From NCBI RefSeq assembly GCF_947179515.1, contig NC_067495.1, positions 62,107,127 through 62,171,126 on the forward strand: 64,000 nucleotides of DNA. Reading direction: 5' to 3'. The stretch's first letter is position 1; every line of letters begins with the position of its first letter. The translations under genes were made by a program, and so were the position numbers. Shown here piece after piece: positions 31,691 through 42,047 of the stretch. The stretch is from Apodemus sylvaticus (Eukaryota > Chordata > Mammalia > Rodentia > Muridae). Below the pieces are notes generated by a model. It had not been told where the DNA came from and made no database searches. It saw nothing but the letters and a program-made list of their open reading frames with translations.

Positions 31691-32009
31691 GCTAAAAACC
31701 AAAAATAAATACGTAAATAAATAATTGACAATATTCCTGAAGAATAGCTCCCAAGAATGATCACTATCTTCCACACAAATATGCACACATACCTCCCCCA
31801 CCACATACACACCAAAGAGAAAAGAAAGAGAAATTGGACTCTGTGGTCATTCATTCGGCAGGCAGGGCCTGCCGTCATAATTAGGGGTCCAGTTGATGTG
31901 GGTTTGAGTTCCCTCTCCCCTCCCCTCCCCTTCCCTCCCCTCCCCTCTGTACACACGTACCCAAGCATTCATGAATAACGACTTGCTATTTGCTTTTTTA
32001 AAATCTCAT
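31689..32009. other. Low-complexity and single-copy DNA
   Basis: A CCCCT-type repeat lies at about 31,912-31,948. No gene is recognised. Confidence 0.55.
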
Positions 32010-32480
32010 ATTGGAGCTAGTTAAACAGCCAGTGAGATTGGTCTCACTCGTGTTTGCACCCTCCACAGACCCTGACTGAGATCCCCCCGGCACACAAAGG
32101 GTATTTAACAAGTACTTATTGAAATGAGCACTCTGCAGCCAAGTCTTGAAATGCCACCTCATTAGTAATGCAGCAAGACTGACTCCTGTTGCTGATCGTG
32201 GAGCGACACATGAGAGAAGTCATGTTGGCAAGTCTCCAACAATGTGCCTCTGAGCAACCACAATCACTTTCAGCCTGACAGTTTGCTTGAGGGTGACGAG
32301 GTAGGAAGGGTGACAGCTCAGATAAGGTTTCTTTTTTTTTTTTTTCTTGCATGGAAAAGCACAAAACTGGAATGGTGCTAGATCCAATTTGATCTCCTGG
32401 TCCAATTTCTATTATTTGTTGTCAGAACTTTCATTAGTGCATATTAATTGAGCAAAACTGTGAGTTTCATCTCATTATGA
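32010..32480. promoter_or_regulatory. Candidate conserved enhancer
   Basis: Repeat-free block between SINE-dense regions. It has homeodomain/POU-type sites (CATTAGTAATGC near 32,159; GCATATTAATTG at 32,439-32,450), a SOX-like CAACAATG near 32,237 and CAGATAAGG (GATA-like) near 32,319. Conservation is inferred, not measured. Confidence 0.35.
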
Positions 32481-32489
32481 CATTTTTTT

Positions 32490-32500
32490 CTTTCTTTCTT

Positions 32501-32538
<38 letters not shown>

Positions 32539-32684
32539 TGGTTTTTCGAGACAGGGTTTCTCTGTGTAGCCCTGGCTGTCCTGGATTTCACTCTGTAGAC
32601 CAGGCTGGCCTCGAACTCAGAAATTAGTCTGCCTCTGCCTTCCAAGAGCTGGGATTATAGGCATGCGCCACCACTGCCTGGCAA
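32490..32684 (-). mobile_element. B1 SINE
   Basis: Long poly(T) tail then reversed young B1 (GAGACAGGGTTTCTCTGTGT to GCGCCACCACTGCCTGGC). Confidence 0.93.
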
Positions 32685-32698
32685 CAATTTTTTTCTTT

Positions 32699-32879
32699 TT
32701 TAAAGATGTATTTATTTATTATATGTAAGTACACTGTAGCTGTCTTCAGATGCACCAGAAGAGGGCATCAGATCTTGTTAAGGATGGTTGTGAGCCACCA
32801 TGTGGTTGTTGGGATTAGAACTCAGGACCTCTGGAAGAGCAGTCGGTGCTCTTAACTGCTGAGCCTTGTCTCCAGTCCT
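32699..32879 (-). mobile_element. B2 SINE
   Basis: Near-complete reversed B2. CTCATTATGAC/TATTT at about 32,471 and 32,879 flanks this B2 together with the B1 before it, consistent with the B1 having landed in the B2 tail. Confidence 0.93.
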
Positions 32880-33297
32880 CATTATGATATTTCGTTGAGG
32901 TAAGATCCCTGTCCACATGTTTGCTCACATATGTCACATATGGTTATGCCCATGATCCTCATCCAGGGGCCCATAGCTAGCTGGGACTGACACAGAGCAT
33001 GTATGGAGGCAGAAGCAGAGCCTTAAAGAAGAAAATCAAAACAAAGAAACAAATCCTTCCCTGGCAAAGGATAATTGACTGAGAGACTGGATCATTTCCC
33101 TCAGAAGAGTAATGGTAATCGATGATGCAGGGCAAGGGCTTGGCACTGTGGTGTGCCTTCCTGGTTTCTGGGTTGTGGGGTCTCTTCCAGGCCATCCTGG
33201 ACACAGCTTTGCACTCACTCAAGCTGCTGTGTGGACTATTCTAGTTCTAGAAGCAATAGTTGGTTTCTAGAGGCCAAGATGAAATAATGACTACAAG
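32880..33297. other. Single-copy intergenic DNA
   Basis: Nothing is recognised. Confidence 0.55.
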
Positions 33298-33530
33298 GAA
33301 CTAGAGAGATGAGTAGGTGGTTAAGAGAACTTGCTGAGCAGGCCACAAGGAGCAAGCCAGTGAGCAGCATCCCTCCATGGCCTCTGCATCAGCTCCTGCA
33401 TCCAGGTTCCTGTCCAACCTCCACAGGGTGTTCCAGGGCATCTGGCACCTTTTTTCTGACTTCCCCGGGCACCCGGCACACATATGATGCACATACTTAT
33501 AGGCAAAATACTCATATACATAACATCTTC
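33298..33530 (+). mobile_element. B3 SINE containing an LTR fragment
   Basis: The B3 head (GAACTAGAGAGATGAGTAGG) ends near 33,340 and its 3' part resumes near 33,440. Between them is about 85 bp of MaLR LTR (GCCACAAGGAGCAAGCCAGT). Confidence 0.7.
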
Positions 33531-33786
33531 AATAAGTGTTAAACAAAAAATTTTAAGATCTCTCCAGTACCTTCTTTGTTGGCTACTCTCATTCACCATC
33601 AGTCACCAATAGATGCCAAATATAGAAGTGCTGGTTCAGAGATGAATGGCCCTTTTGTCTAAAAATAGTTTTGTCTAATGGAGGGAGCACAGTGTTTGAT
33701 TTCTATGTTGCTCTGTGATAAGTGCTACCGTGTAGATACACACAGAGAGGCAAGACATAGAGAATGAGGTGGGGAACAAACTCTTA
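33531..33786. other. Single-copy intergenic DNA
   Basis: Nothing is recognised. Confidence 0.55.
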
Positions 33787-33897
33787 GCTATGCATGGTGG
33801 CTCATGACTGTAATTACAGCAATAAAGAGGCCGAGACAGGATGATCACCACAAATTCTGGAAGAGCCTAGGCTACATAGGACTCTGTCTAAAAAGCC
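33787..33897 (+). mobile_element. Old B1/PB1 SINE
   Basis: B1 with GCATGGTGGCTCATGACTG and GAGGCCGAGACAGGATGATC. Confidence 0.7.
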
Positions 33898-33929
33898 CAT
33901 ACAAACAAAAACCCAAACTCCTGAGTTTA

Positions 33930-34187
33930 TTTACTTATTTATTTTTGCAAGGAAGGGGGCTGCTACAAGATCTTACCATATAGCCCAGACTGGCTTTGAA
34001 CTCATTTTTCTGGCTGTGTGGTAGTATGTGCATGTGAGTCCAGTGCTGGAAGAGGACATCAGAGTTCTTAGAGCTGCAGTTACAGGCAGCTGTACTATGA
34101 GAGACAAAGGCAGCCAGAGCTCTGGGAGTTTGAGGTCAGCCTAGTTTACATAGGTAGTTCTAGGCCGTGAGACCCAAAGGAAAGAGA
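33930..34187. mobile_element. Mosaic of B1 and B3 fragments
   Basis: Reversed B1 piece (33,945-34,010), reversed B3 piece (about 34,010-34,095), then a forward B1 3' piece (34,100-34,187; GAGTTTGAGGTCAGCCTAG). Confidence 0.6.
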
Positions 34188-34368
34188 GGCGGGATGGAGG
34201 GAGAGAGGAAAGGAGGGGGAGGGAAGGAGAGAGGGAGGGAGGGAAGAAGGGAGGGAGGGAGGAAGGGAGGGAGGGAGGGAGGGAGGGAGGGAGGGAGGAA
34301 GGAAGGAAGGAAGGAAGGAAGGAAGGAAGGAAGGAAGGAAGGAAGGAAGGAAGGAAGGAAGGAAGGGA
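34188..34368. repeat. Polypurine (GGGA)n-(GGAA)n tract
   Basis: Diverged GGGA units change to a near-perfect run of GGAA units from about 34,297. Confidence 0.95.
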
Positions 34369-34477
34369 AACTAGCAAAGAAGCAGAAGAGAAAATGAACC
34401 AGTTGAAGGGGAAGAGTCAAGGGAGAAAGGCAGTGGTGGAGGGGAATGAATGAGACATTTGTATCAAGATACATATG

Positions 34478-34877
34478 TGTACTGGCTTTATTCAACGTGA
34501 CACAAACTATTGTCATTTGAGAGGAAGGAGCATCAGTTAACAAAATGCCTCCATGAGATAGGACTGAAGACAAGCTTGTAGGGCATTTTCTTAATTAGTG
34601 ATTGATGGGGGAGAGGCCAGGCCATTGTGGGCCCTCCCTGGCCTGCTGGTCCTGGGTTCTATAAGAAAGCAAGGCTGAGCAAGCCACAAGGAGCAAGCCA
34701 GTAAGCAGCACCACTTCATGGCTTCAGTACCAGTTCCTGCCCTGTTGAGTTCCTGTCCTGACTTCCATTGATGATGAACAGCAATGTGGAATTATGAGCC
34801 AAATAAACCCCTTTCCTCCCCAACTTGCTCTTTGGTAATGGGGTTTCATCACAGCACTAGTAACTCTAACTAAGACA
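34478..34877 (+). mobile_element. Solo MaLR LTR
   Basis: Complete LTR of about 400 bp starting TGTACTGGCTTTATTC and ending ACTCTAACTAAGACA. It has an internal AATAAA at about 34,801. A 4-5 bp target repeat (ATATG/TATG) flanks it. It is the same family as the LTRs of the two-LTR element but in opposite orientation. Confidence 0.87.
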
Positions 34878-34993
34878 TATGTATAAAAATGACACTTTAA
34901 AAACAACATTACTTTGTATATAAACCTAACAGTAACAAAAGAAAACGGGAATAGACACCATCATACTTAATTCCAAGAAAATACAAATATTAT

Positions 34994-35391
34994 TGTGGTA
35001 GTTAAACTAGGTATGGCCAACATAGCTTCATCTGTTTGAGTGCTTATCCATAGGTAGAGGCTCTATTAGGAGGTGTGGCCTCATTGGAGTAGGCGTGGTT
35101 TTGTTGGAGGAAATGTGTCACTATGGAGGCAGGCTTTGAAGTTTTATATATATATGCTCAAGCTCCACCCAGTGTGGGACACAGTCCCCTTCTGGAGCCT
35201 TAGAATTAAGATGTAGAACTCTCAGCTCCTTCTCCAGCCCCATTTCTACATGCACACTGTCATTCTTCCTGTCGTGATGATAATGGACTAACCCTCTGGT
35301 ATTGTACATCAGCCCCAATTAAATGTTTGCCTTTATAAGAGTTGCCTTGGTCATGGTGTCTCTACACAGCAATGGAAGCCTAACTATGACA
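34994..35391 (+). mobile_element. Solo MaLR LTR (MT/ORR1 class)
   Basis: Begins TGTGGTAGTTAAACTAGG and ends CCTAACTATGACA. A perfect 5-bp target duplication ATTAT (34,989-34,993 and 35,392-35,396) marks both edges. The subfamily differs from the neighbouring LTR. Confidence 0.88.
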
Positions 35392-35561
35392 ATTATAGAT
35401 CAGTTTAAACATATTAATTAGCCAATAAAAATAAAATAATGTAGTTGGTTTATATATACTACCTCGGAACACTGATTATAACATATTGTTAAGTGATAAA
35501 GCAAAATTGCTTACCAAAATCCATAGGAATAAATGACTCTATTCATTTATGACACTGGCCA

Positions 35562-35638
35562 GAGATGCAGCTCAGTGGTGGACAGGATACTTAGCATGTA
35601 CAAGGCCCTGGCTCAATTTTCAGCAACAAAACCCAATT
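35562..35638 (+). mobile_element. ID SINE
   Basis: GAGATGCAGCTCAGTGGTGG to TTTTCAGCAACAAAACCC. Confidence 0.75.
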
Positions 35639-35660
35639 TCTATAAATGCACGTATTTCTT

Positions 35661-35840
35661 TTTTTTAAAGATTTATTTATTACATGTAAGTACACTGTAG
35701 CTGTCTTCAGACATACCAGAAGAGGGCATCAGATCTCTTTAAGGATGGTTGTGAGCCACCATGTGGGTGCTGGGATTTGAACTCATAACCTTTGGAAGAG
35801 CACTGGGTGCTCTTACCCACTGAGCCATCTCTCCAGCCCC
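35661..35840 (-). mobile_element. B2 SINE
   Basis: Reversed B2 with target duplication CACRTATTTCTT at 35,649-35,660 and 35,841-35,852 (R is G on the left, A on the right). Confidence 0.94.
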
Positions 35841-35897
35841 CACATATTTCTTACAAGCGTTGTGGAACACTTTTATAATAAACCACAGACATCGTCT

Positions 35898-36050
35898 CAG
35901 TTGTTTCTCAATTGCTGTGATAAAATATTCCTACCAAAGCAACTGATGGTAGAAAGGGGTTCTTTGGGCTCACAATCCATGATGGTGGACAAGTTAGAGC
36001 AGCAGGAGCTTGAGGTACCTGGTCCCTTGAATTCACAGTGAAGAGCAAAG
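35898..36050 (-). mobile_element. LTR fragment (MaLR-like)
   Basis: Contains TTGCTGTGATAAAATATTCC and CAGCAGGAGCTTGAGGTACC, related to the reversed 3' end of MaLR-class LTRs. It is broken by the B2 copies that follow. Confidence 0.55.
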
Positions 36051-36055
36051 AGCTG

Positions 36056-36240
36056 GGCTGGAGAGATGACTCAGAGGTTGGGAGCACTGACTGCTCTTCC
36101 AGAGGTCCCGAGTTCAAATCTCAGTAACCACATGGTGGCTCACAACCATCTGTAATGGGGTCTGATGTCTTCTTCTGGTGTGCCTGAAGACAGTTACAGT
36201 GTACTCACATACATAACATAAATACATCTTAAAAAACAAA
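36056..36240 (+). mobile_element. B2 SINE
   Basis: Full-length B2 (GGGCTGGAGAGATGACTCAG to AAATACATCTTAAAAAAC). Confidence 0.93.
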
Positions 36241-36247
36241 GAACAAG

Positions 36248-36492
36248 GGGCTAGAGAGATGGCTCAGCGGCTAAGTGCACCACCAGCTTCCTTTCCAAAG
36301 GTTGTGAGTTCAAATCCCAGCAACCACATGATGGCTCACAACCATCCATAATGAAATCTATTGCCCTCTTCTGGGGTGTCTGAAGACAGCTACAGAGAGC
36401 GAGCGGGGACAAAGAGAAGAAAAAGCTGAAGACAGCTACAGTGTACTTACATATAATAAATAAAATAAAATATTTTAAAAAGAAACAAAGAA
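36248..36492 (+). mobile_element. B2 SINE with internal duplication
   Basis: The segment CTGAAGACAGCTACAG occurs twice (36,380 and 36,427) separated by about 31 bp of G/A-rich DNA, making the copy longer than usual. Confidence 0.9.
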
Positions 36493-36555
36493 CAAAACCT
36501 GCCATTCTTGTTTTCCCAAAATTTAGTCTGTGGTCAAGATGAAAATCAATAAAAG

Positions 36556-36635
36556 GAGAAGAAGAAGGAGGAGGAGGAGGAGGAGGAGGGGAAGGGGAAG
36601 GGGAAGGAGAAGGAGAAGGAGAAGAAGAAGAAGAA
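36556..36635. repeat. Polypurine (GGA/GGGGAA)n tract
   Basis: GAA and GGA triplets followed by GGGGAA units. Confidence 0.93.
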
Positions 36636-36799
36636 CCCAAGAGCTGAAGCACAGCAGCAAGAGGTTACCACACTGGGCCCTGGCAACAATCAGGCGTGGG
36701 TAGGAAAGGGACTCGTGAGGCCCCCAGCCCTCCCCACTGAAGGATTGGATACTGAAGGATTGTAGGAGAGGGGCAGTCTTTATCTTCTGTTGTGTACCC

Positions 36800-37015
36800 G
36801 CTGGTCATTCCACCAAGCTCCAATGGCTAGTTCCAATGTCACAGTCACAAGGCCACAAGATGGCCCTGGTCACAAACAAACAAACACCATGGGCATTGAA
36901 AAAGAACTTGTAGGGAGAGGGCAGGGAGATTGACAGGAATGGAGGGAAATTAAAGAGGCTGGGATGAGAGTGACCAGAATGCATTAGAGACAAAATGGTC
37001 CATAGCAAAATATCA
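36800..37015 (+). mobile_element. L1 3'UTR fragment
   Basis: GCTCCAATGGCTAGTTCC, then ACTTGTAGGGAGAGGGCAGG and CCAGAATGCATTAGAGAC match the common L1/Lx 3' end. Confidence 0.55.
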
Positions 37016-37017
37016 CG

Positions 37018-37165
37018 CTAAAATTTACCTAGTAATAAACCTAGCCAACAAGTTAAGTATCTCTACAATGAAAACTTTAAGACTTTGAAAGAATAAATGA
37101 AAGGAGATGGAAGGACTTCCCATACCTACGGATCAGCAAAATTAATATCATGGAAATGGAGTTGA
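37018..37165 (+). mobile_element. L1 ORF2 fragment (broken)
   Basis: About 150 bp resembling L1 ORF2 (AATAAACCTAGCCAACAAG, then CTCTACAATGAAAACTTTAA), with stops and gaps. It lies after, not before, a 3'UTR piece, so the order is rearranged. Confidence 0.55.
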
Positions 37166-37199
37166 AGATGAAACTTAGTTGGCATGGTGCTCGCCAAGG

Positions 37200-37316
37200 C
37201 AGGCATGGTGGCACACCTTTAATATCAACATGTGCAAGGCAGAGTCAGGTGTTCTCTGTGAGTTTGACACCAGCCTGATCTATATAGTGAGACCCTGTGT
37301 CAAAACAAAACAAGAC
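37200..37316 (+). mobile_element. B1 SINE
   Basis: B1 with GGCATGGTGGCACACCTTTA and a small deletion. Confidence 0.82.
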
Positions 37317-37317
37317 A

Positions 37318-37412
37318 TGAATATGGGAACAAGATTTGTAGGGGGAGGAGCAGGGATTAAAATGGGAGAAATTAGAATGCATTTTATACATGCATGAAAA
37401 TATCAAAGAACA
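37318..37412 (+). mobile_element. L1 3' terminal fragment
   Basis: GATTTGTAGGGGGAGGAGCA, then GAATGCATTTTATACATGC. Confidence 0.5.
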
Positions 37413-37572
37413 ACGGGTGGTGGTGGCGCACGCCTGTAATCCCAACACCTGGGAGGCAGAGGCAGGCAGATCTCTGAGTTTGAGGCCAGCCTGGTCTACA
37501 GAGTGAGTTCCAGGACAGCCAAGGCTATACAGAGAAACCCTGTTGGTCTCGAAAAACCAACAAAAAAGAAAA
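37413..37572 (+). mobile_element. B1 SINE
   Basis: Young B1 (GGTGGTGGTGGCGCACGCCT). Confidence 0.93.
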
Positions 37573-37625
37573 TGTCAAAGAACAATTTTAATTTATAAAA
37601 ACAGTTGTAAAATAGATAAATAAAA

Positions 37626-37800
37626 GGTCTGGCAAGATGGCTTAATAAGCAAAGACACTTGCTGCCCACTCTGATCACCTGAGTTCAGTCCCTGAGGTCT
37701 ACATTAGGGAAGGACAGAAATGCCTCCTGAATATTGCTTTCTGATCTTTACATTTTGGCATATTTCAAACACACACAAATAAAATAAAAGTCATTTAAGA
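37626..37800 (+). mobile_element. B3 SINE
   Basis: GGTCTGGCAAGATGGCTTAA with the tail AAATAAAATAAAAGTC. Confidence 0.75.
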
Positions 37801-37880
37801 AATGAAGAATTTATATAAGCAACTCTAAAATCAAGAGTCTTTAAATGTAAAAGAGACATGAGGTCAAAGATGCAAACAGT

Positions 37881-38070
37881 AGCCGGGCAGTGGTGGCGCA
37901 CACCTGTAATCCCAGCACTTGGGAGGCAGAGGCAGACGGATTTCTGAATTCGAGGCCAGCCTGGTCTACAGAGTGAGTTCCAGGACAGCCAGAGCTACAC
38001 AGAGAAACCCTGCCTCGAAAAAAACAAATCCAAAAAAACAAAAAAACAAAAAAACAAAAAAACAAAAAAA

Positions 38071-38100
<30 letters not shown>
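37881..38100 (+). mobile_element. B1 SINE with long compound tail
   Basis: Young B1. The tail is (CAAAAAAA)n then (GAAA)n. The perfect 15-bp target duplication AAAGATGCAAACAGT is at 37,866-37,880 and 38,098-38,112. Confidence 0.95.
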
Positions 38101-38103
<3 letters not shown>

Positions 38104-38309
38104 GCAAACAGTATAAGTACCACACATAGTATATGTCATCACATGTACACAGAATTACATTAAATAATCAAAACTATCAATGAGTAAAATGAATGAAAAT
38201 GATTAATGTCTATATAAAAAATCAAAACACTTCTTGAGAAATATTAAAAGCATAGCTGATAGTGTTATAAGAAGAAGAGGAGAAAGGAACAACAAAGATG
38301 TGTTCTCAG

Positions 38310-38468
38310 CTCCTTTTTATGCAGGTCCTGGCCCTAGGGACAGAGCCACCCACAAGCTTACTACTTCAATTAACCCAATTAAGAAATTTCGCCATAGACA
38401 TCCCTTGAGGCTCATCTCCCAAGTGGATGTAGATCTCTTTAACTTGACAATTAACATTAACCATTACA
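38310..38468 (-). mobile_element. LTR relic (MaLR-like)
   Basis: CTTGACAATTAACATTAACC at the right end and CAATTAAGAAATTTCGCC inside resemble reversed MaLR-class LTR 5' parts. Confidence 0.5.
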
Positions 38469-38679
38469 GATATCATCCAATGAAAATTCACACCAGGTAT
38501 GAGTGATGTTTTGCCCATCTACCATGTCAGCCTGACAATTTGAGTTCCATACTCAGAGCCCAGGAGAGGGAGAAAAGAACTGAAATGGGATTCAGATGTA
38601 GGTTTATTGAAATCCGAGTATATGCACTTGACAGGCAAGGTTTTAAAAGCCAAAGTTTCAGAAAATACATTATTATTTG

Positions 38680-38820
38680 CTTATTCGTTTTTGAGACAGC
38701 ATTTTATTCTGTAGCTCTGTCTGGCCTGGACTGTCTAAACCTGATCTTCCTCAAATTTACTGTGATCCTCCTGCCTCAGTTTCCTAAATGCTATGATTAA
38801 AGGCATGAGACAACACACTA
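38680..38820 (-). mobile_element. Diverged B1 SINE
   Basis: TTTGAGACAGCATTTTATTC to CTATGATTAAAGGCATGAG. Confidence 0.75.
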
Positions 38821-38954
38821 CTCTTTTGCCTTATCTGAACTACGTGTGACTCAGTCTCAAAAGAACAGAACAAAATCATGGTATAGTTAATGCTTAGCGT
38901 GGGCCCACTACACCACACTACACCACACATATACATGCAATTTACAAATTCTTT

Positions 38955-39100
38955 ACATTTGAAATTTTGTTTGTGTGCATGTCCCAGTGTGTGTGTTGAG
39001 GTCAGGGGACACTTGTGGGATCTGGCCTTCTTCCATCATGTGGGTCCTAGACATGGAGGAACGCGGGTCAGCAGACTGAGCTATCTCATAGTCTCCCAAA
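38955..39100 (-). mobile_element. B3 SINE
   Basis: GTGTTGAGGTCAGGGGACAC, then CTTCTTCCATCATGTGGGTC, reversed. Confidence 0.7.
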
Positions 39101-39111
39101 TCCAAACTGAT

Positions 39112-39230
39112 TTTTTGAGACAGGGTCTCATATAGTCTACATAGGCCTTGAACTTGTGTAAAAATTTGTTATGCAACTAAAGATGACCTTGATTCTGACC
39201 TTCCTGCCACCTTGATTTTCTCATCCTCTT
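39112..39230 (-). mobile_element. Diverged B1 SINE
   Basis: TTTTTTGAGACAGGGTCTCA and a degenerate remainder. Confidence 0.65.
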
Positions 39231-39399
39231 GACTCCTCCTCTCAAATATTTCAATTTACACCATTACATCAGGTTTATATAGTGCTGGAGAGGAAAATGC
39301 TGGAACCTCATACATTCTATCAAATATTCTGTCAAACAAATTACATCCTTAGCCACACCTCTCTACATTTAAATTTTTAAGCTGATGGAAAGCAAACCA

Positions 39400-39576
39400 T
39401 ATTTGGCCCAGTAGCTAAGTGCAGAGGGTCTGGGACTTGGTTCCTGGTTCTCACATAGCAGCTCACAAGGAACAGTAACTCCATCTGGGGATCTGATGCC
39501 CTCTTCTGGCCTCCATGGGCACTGCACGCACATGGTGTACATGCAGGCAAAACATATAAAATAAAAATAATAAAAG
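39400..39576 (+). mobile_element. B3 SINE
   Basis: GATGCCCTCTTCTGGCCTCC, tail ATATAAAATAAAAATAATAA. Confidence 0.78.
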
Positions 39577-40280
39577 TATTTTTTTAAAGGAAGCAGTCGA
39601 AATGCTCAGGGGAGAAATGAGACACACCTAAGCGTTGGTATAGCCCTCCTCCGGAGAGTCTCACCAAGCGGCCTCTCACCAGCATAGTGCCATTCCGTTA
39701 CTCTCATGTTACATCTCAAGGGATTTCTGAGAACCTTTCCTTATTTATTTTTTCTCTTTTGTAAAATTATAGGGTGACTCTAGAGGTGACTTGAATGGGG
39801 TTACAGAAGTCACCAGGGTTGCACAAGGGGCTTAGGTCACATTAGTTACTGTAGTGGGCTTTCTGATAAGACTGAATTGAGAAGTGTGAAGGGAGAAAGG
39901 CCTCAAGCAAATGGCAAGTGTGCTGGAATTCTTGCTTCTCAGTTGGGAAGGGATGTGGATGAGTCCTGGCTTCCTTGTCCCTTTCTTGTCCATAGTCACC
40001 TATGCAGTATGATTAGATGTTTTGGTATTTTCTATGATTTTGAGTATTGTGGTTATGGTGGCCTTTCTTTCTTCCTCTTTCCCCTTATTTGTTTTGCATT
40101 CATGTACCACGTGTTTGTGTGTATGTGAATATTTGTGTGCTGTGCTGCATGGGGAAGGACAGACAACAGCTTGTGAAAATGGGCTCTCTCTCCTTCCTCT
40201 GTGTGCACTCTAGAATTCAGACTCATGTCCTCAGCAAGGGTCCCTCCTGCTGAGCCCTGTCACTGGCCTCCCACAACCAT
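39577..40280. other. Single-copy intergenic DNA
   Basis: Repeat-poor except for a weak reversed B2-family resemblance at about 40,105-40,270. No gene is recognised. Confidence 0.5.
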
Positions 40281-40283
40281 TCT

Positions 40284-40633
40284 TTTTTTTTTTTTTTTTT
40301 TTGGATTTGGTTTTTTTCAACTGCTACTTTTTTTTTTTCTTTTTTGGAGACAGGGTTTCTCTGTGTAGCCTTGACTGTCCTGGAACTCACTCTGTAGACC
40401 AGACTGGCCTCAAACTCAGAAATCCGCCTGCCTCTGCCTTCCGAGTGCTGGGACTAAAGGCGTGCGCCACCACCGCCCGGCTGGATTTGGTTTTTCTAGA
40501 CAGGGTTTTCTCTGTATAGCTCTGGCTGTCCTGGAACTCATTCTGTAGACCAGGCTGGCCTCGAACTCAGAAATCTGCCTGCCTCTGCCTCCCAAGTGCT
40601 GGGATTAAAGGCGTGTGCCACCAACGCCCAGCC
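40284..40633 (-). mobile_element. B1 SINE nested in the tail of another B1
   Basis: Inner B1 (about 40,320-40,480) and outer B1 (40,494-40,633) are both reversed. GGATTTGGTTTTT at about 40,302 and 40,482 is a target duplication within the outer B1 tail. Confidence 0.9.
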
Positions 40634-40659
40634 AGCCATTCATTTTTAATTTTCAAAAG

Positions 40660-40800
40660 AACCCCTCTTTTTTGGAGACAGGGACTCACTCTACAGTCTT
40701 GGCTGGCTTCAAACTCCCTATGTAGACCTGGCTGGCCTTGTGCTCATGCCTTGGCCTCCTGTATGCTAAAATTAAAGGCATAAGCCCTGATGCCTTGCCT
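40660..40800 (-). mobile_element. Diverged B1 SINE
   Basis: TGGAGACAGGGACTCACTCT to AAATTAAAGGCATAAGCCC. Confidence 0.78.
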
Positions 40801-40837
40801 TTAAAAAAGAAAAAAAAAACTTTTAAATTTCAAAATT

Positions 40838-40938
40838 TGGTGTCAGTAATCCTATGTATTAAGAAGTCTGAAGCAGGAACATTTGAATTCACATGTTCCA
40901 GACCAGCCTACAATTAGTGAAACTCATTTCAAAACTAG
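40838..40938 (+). mobile_element. Old PB1/B1 SINE
   Basis: GTGTCAGTAATCCTATG and CAGACCAGCCTACAATTAGT. Confidence 0.55.
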
Positions 40939-41671
40939 AATAAAACTTCCAAAAGAAAGGAATGTAAATGATTTTACCACAAAATGAAAAATGTATGAGA
41001 TAACAGATGTGCTCAACACCCTGTTTAATAATCATTAATGTGTAATGTGGTAAAAGATCACATTCTACCCCATCTACACAAACAATTATTCTTTGTCTCC
41101 TGTAGTATGTATTTTTATTTTAGTTTCTGTCTCTAATAACTCCAAAGATCTATATGCTAAACCCTTGTTCCCCAGCTCGGTGCTGTTGAAAGATAGTGCA
41201 AACTATCCACTGGGAGACCTGGCTTCTGGTTGTTGAGAAGGGGAAATGGAATCCCAACCCCCCTCTCTCCCTCTCCTTCTTTCTCCATCTTATTCCCAGC
41301 TATGATGTGAAATGGGTTTACTCTGCAGACACTCTCACCATGGTGTGCTGCCACAGGCCAAAAGTGACACTGGTCTCAGACTGAACTTTCTAAAAGTGCA
41401 AATCAAAATCAACCATTCCTCATTCAGAGCTAATTTACCTCAAGATCAATGGTTCAAGGTTAGGCCTAGACTACAAGACAAGTTTGAAGATACTTGTTTG
41501 AATTGTATGAGACTTTCCCAAAAAAGAAAAAGAAAAACAAAACAAACAACCCCAAAAATACTCCCCCCAAAAAAGAAGAAAAAAAGAGTTGATTTACCTT
41601 AGGTTCTTATTAAAGTAATAGTCAAAAAACTGAGTAGCACAGAGTCAATTAAAAACAAAGTGAATTTTAAG
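40939..41671. other. Mostly single-copy DNA
   Basis: Weak B1 traces lie near 41,440-41,520 and an A/C-rich tract at 41,520-41,588. No gene is recognised. Confidence 0.5.
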
Positions 41672-41746
41672 CAGGGCTGAGTGGAACACCCTTATAATCC
41701 CAATGCTGAGACATAGAGGCAGAAGGATCAGGAATCTAAGGCCAAG

Positions 41747-41870
41747 CAGGGCAGAGGTGGTGCACGCCTATAATCCCAGCACTCTGGAGGCAGAGGCAGG
41801 CGGATTTCTAAGTTCGAGGCCAGTCTGGTCTACAGAGTGAGTTCCAGGACAGGGTTTCTCTGTTTAGAGA
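41747..41870 (+). mobile_element. B1 SINE with inverted 3' end
   Basis: Normal B1 up to GAGTTCCAGGACAG, then GGTTTCTCTGTTTA, which is the reverse complement of the expected terminal B1 sequence. Confidence 0.85.
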
Positions 41871-41927
41871 AAAAAAAGAAAGAGAGAGGGAGAGAGGGGG
41901 GGAGGGAAAGAGGGGGAGAGGGAGGGA

Positions 41928-41978
<51 letters not shown>

Positions 41979-42047
41979 AGGGAGAGGGAGGGAGGGAGAG
42001 GGAGAGGGAGAGGGAGGGAGGGAGAGGGAGAGGGAGAGGGAGAGGGA

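Noticed and set aside
34141..34397. Apparent repeat protein (Gly/Arg/Lys or Leu/Pro/Ser)
   Set aside because: Translation of the GGGA/GGAA repeat only.
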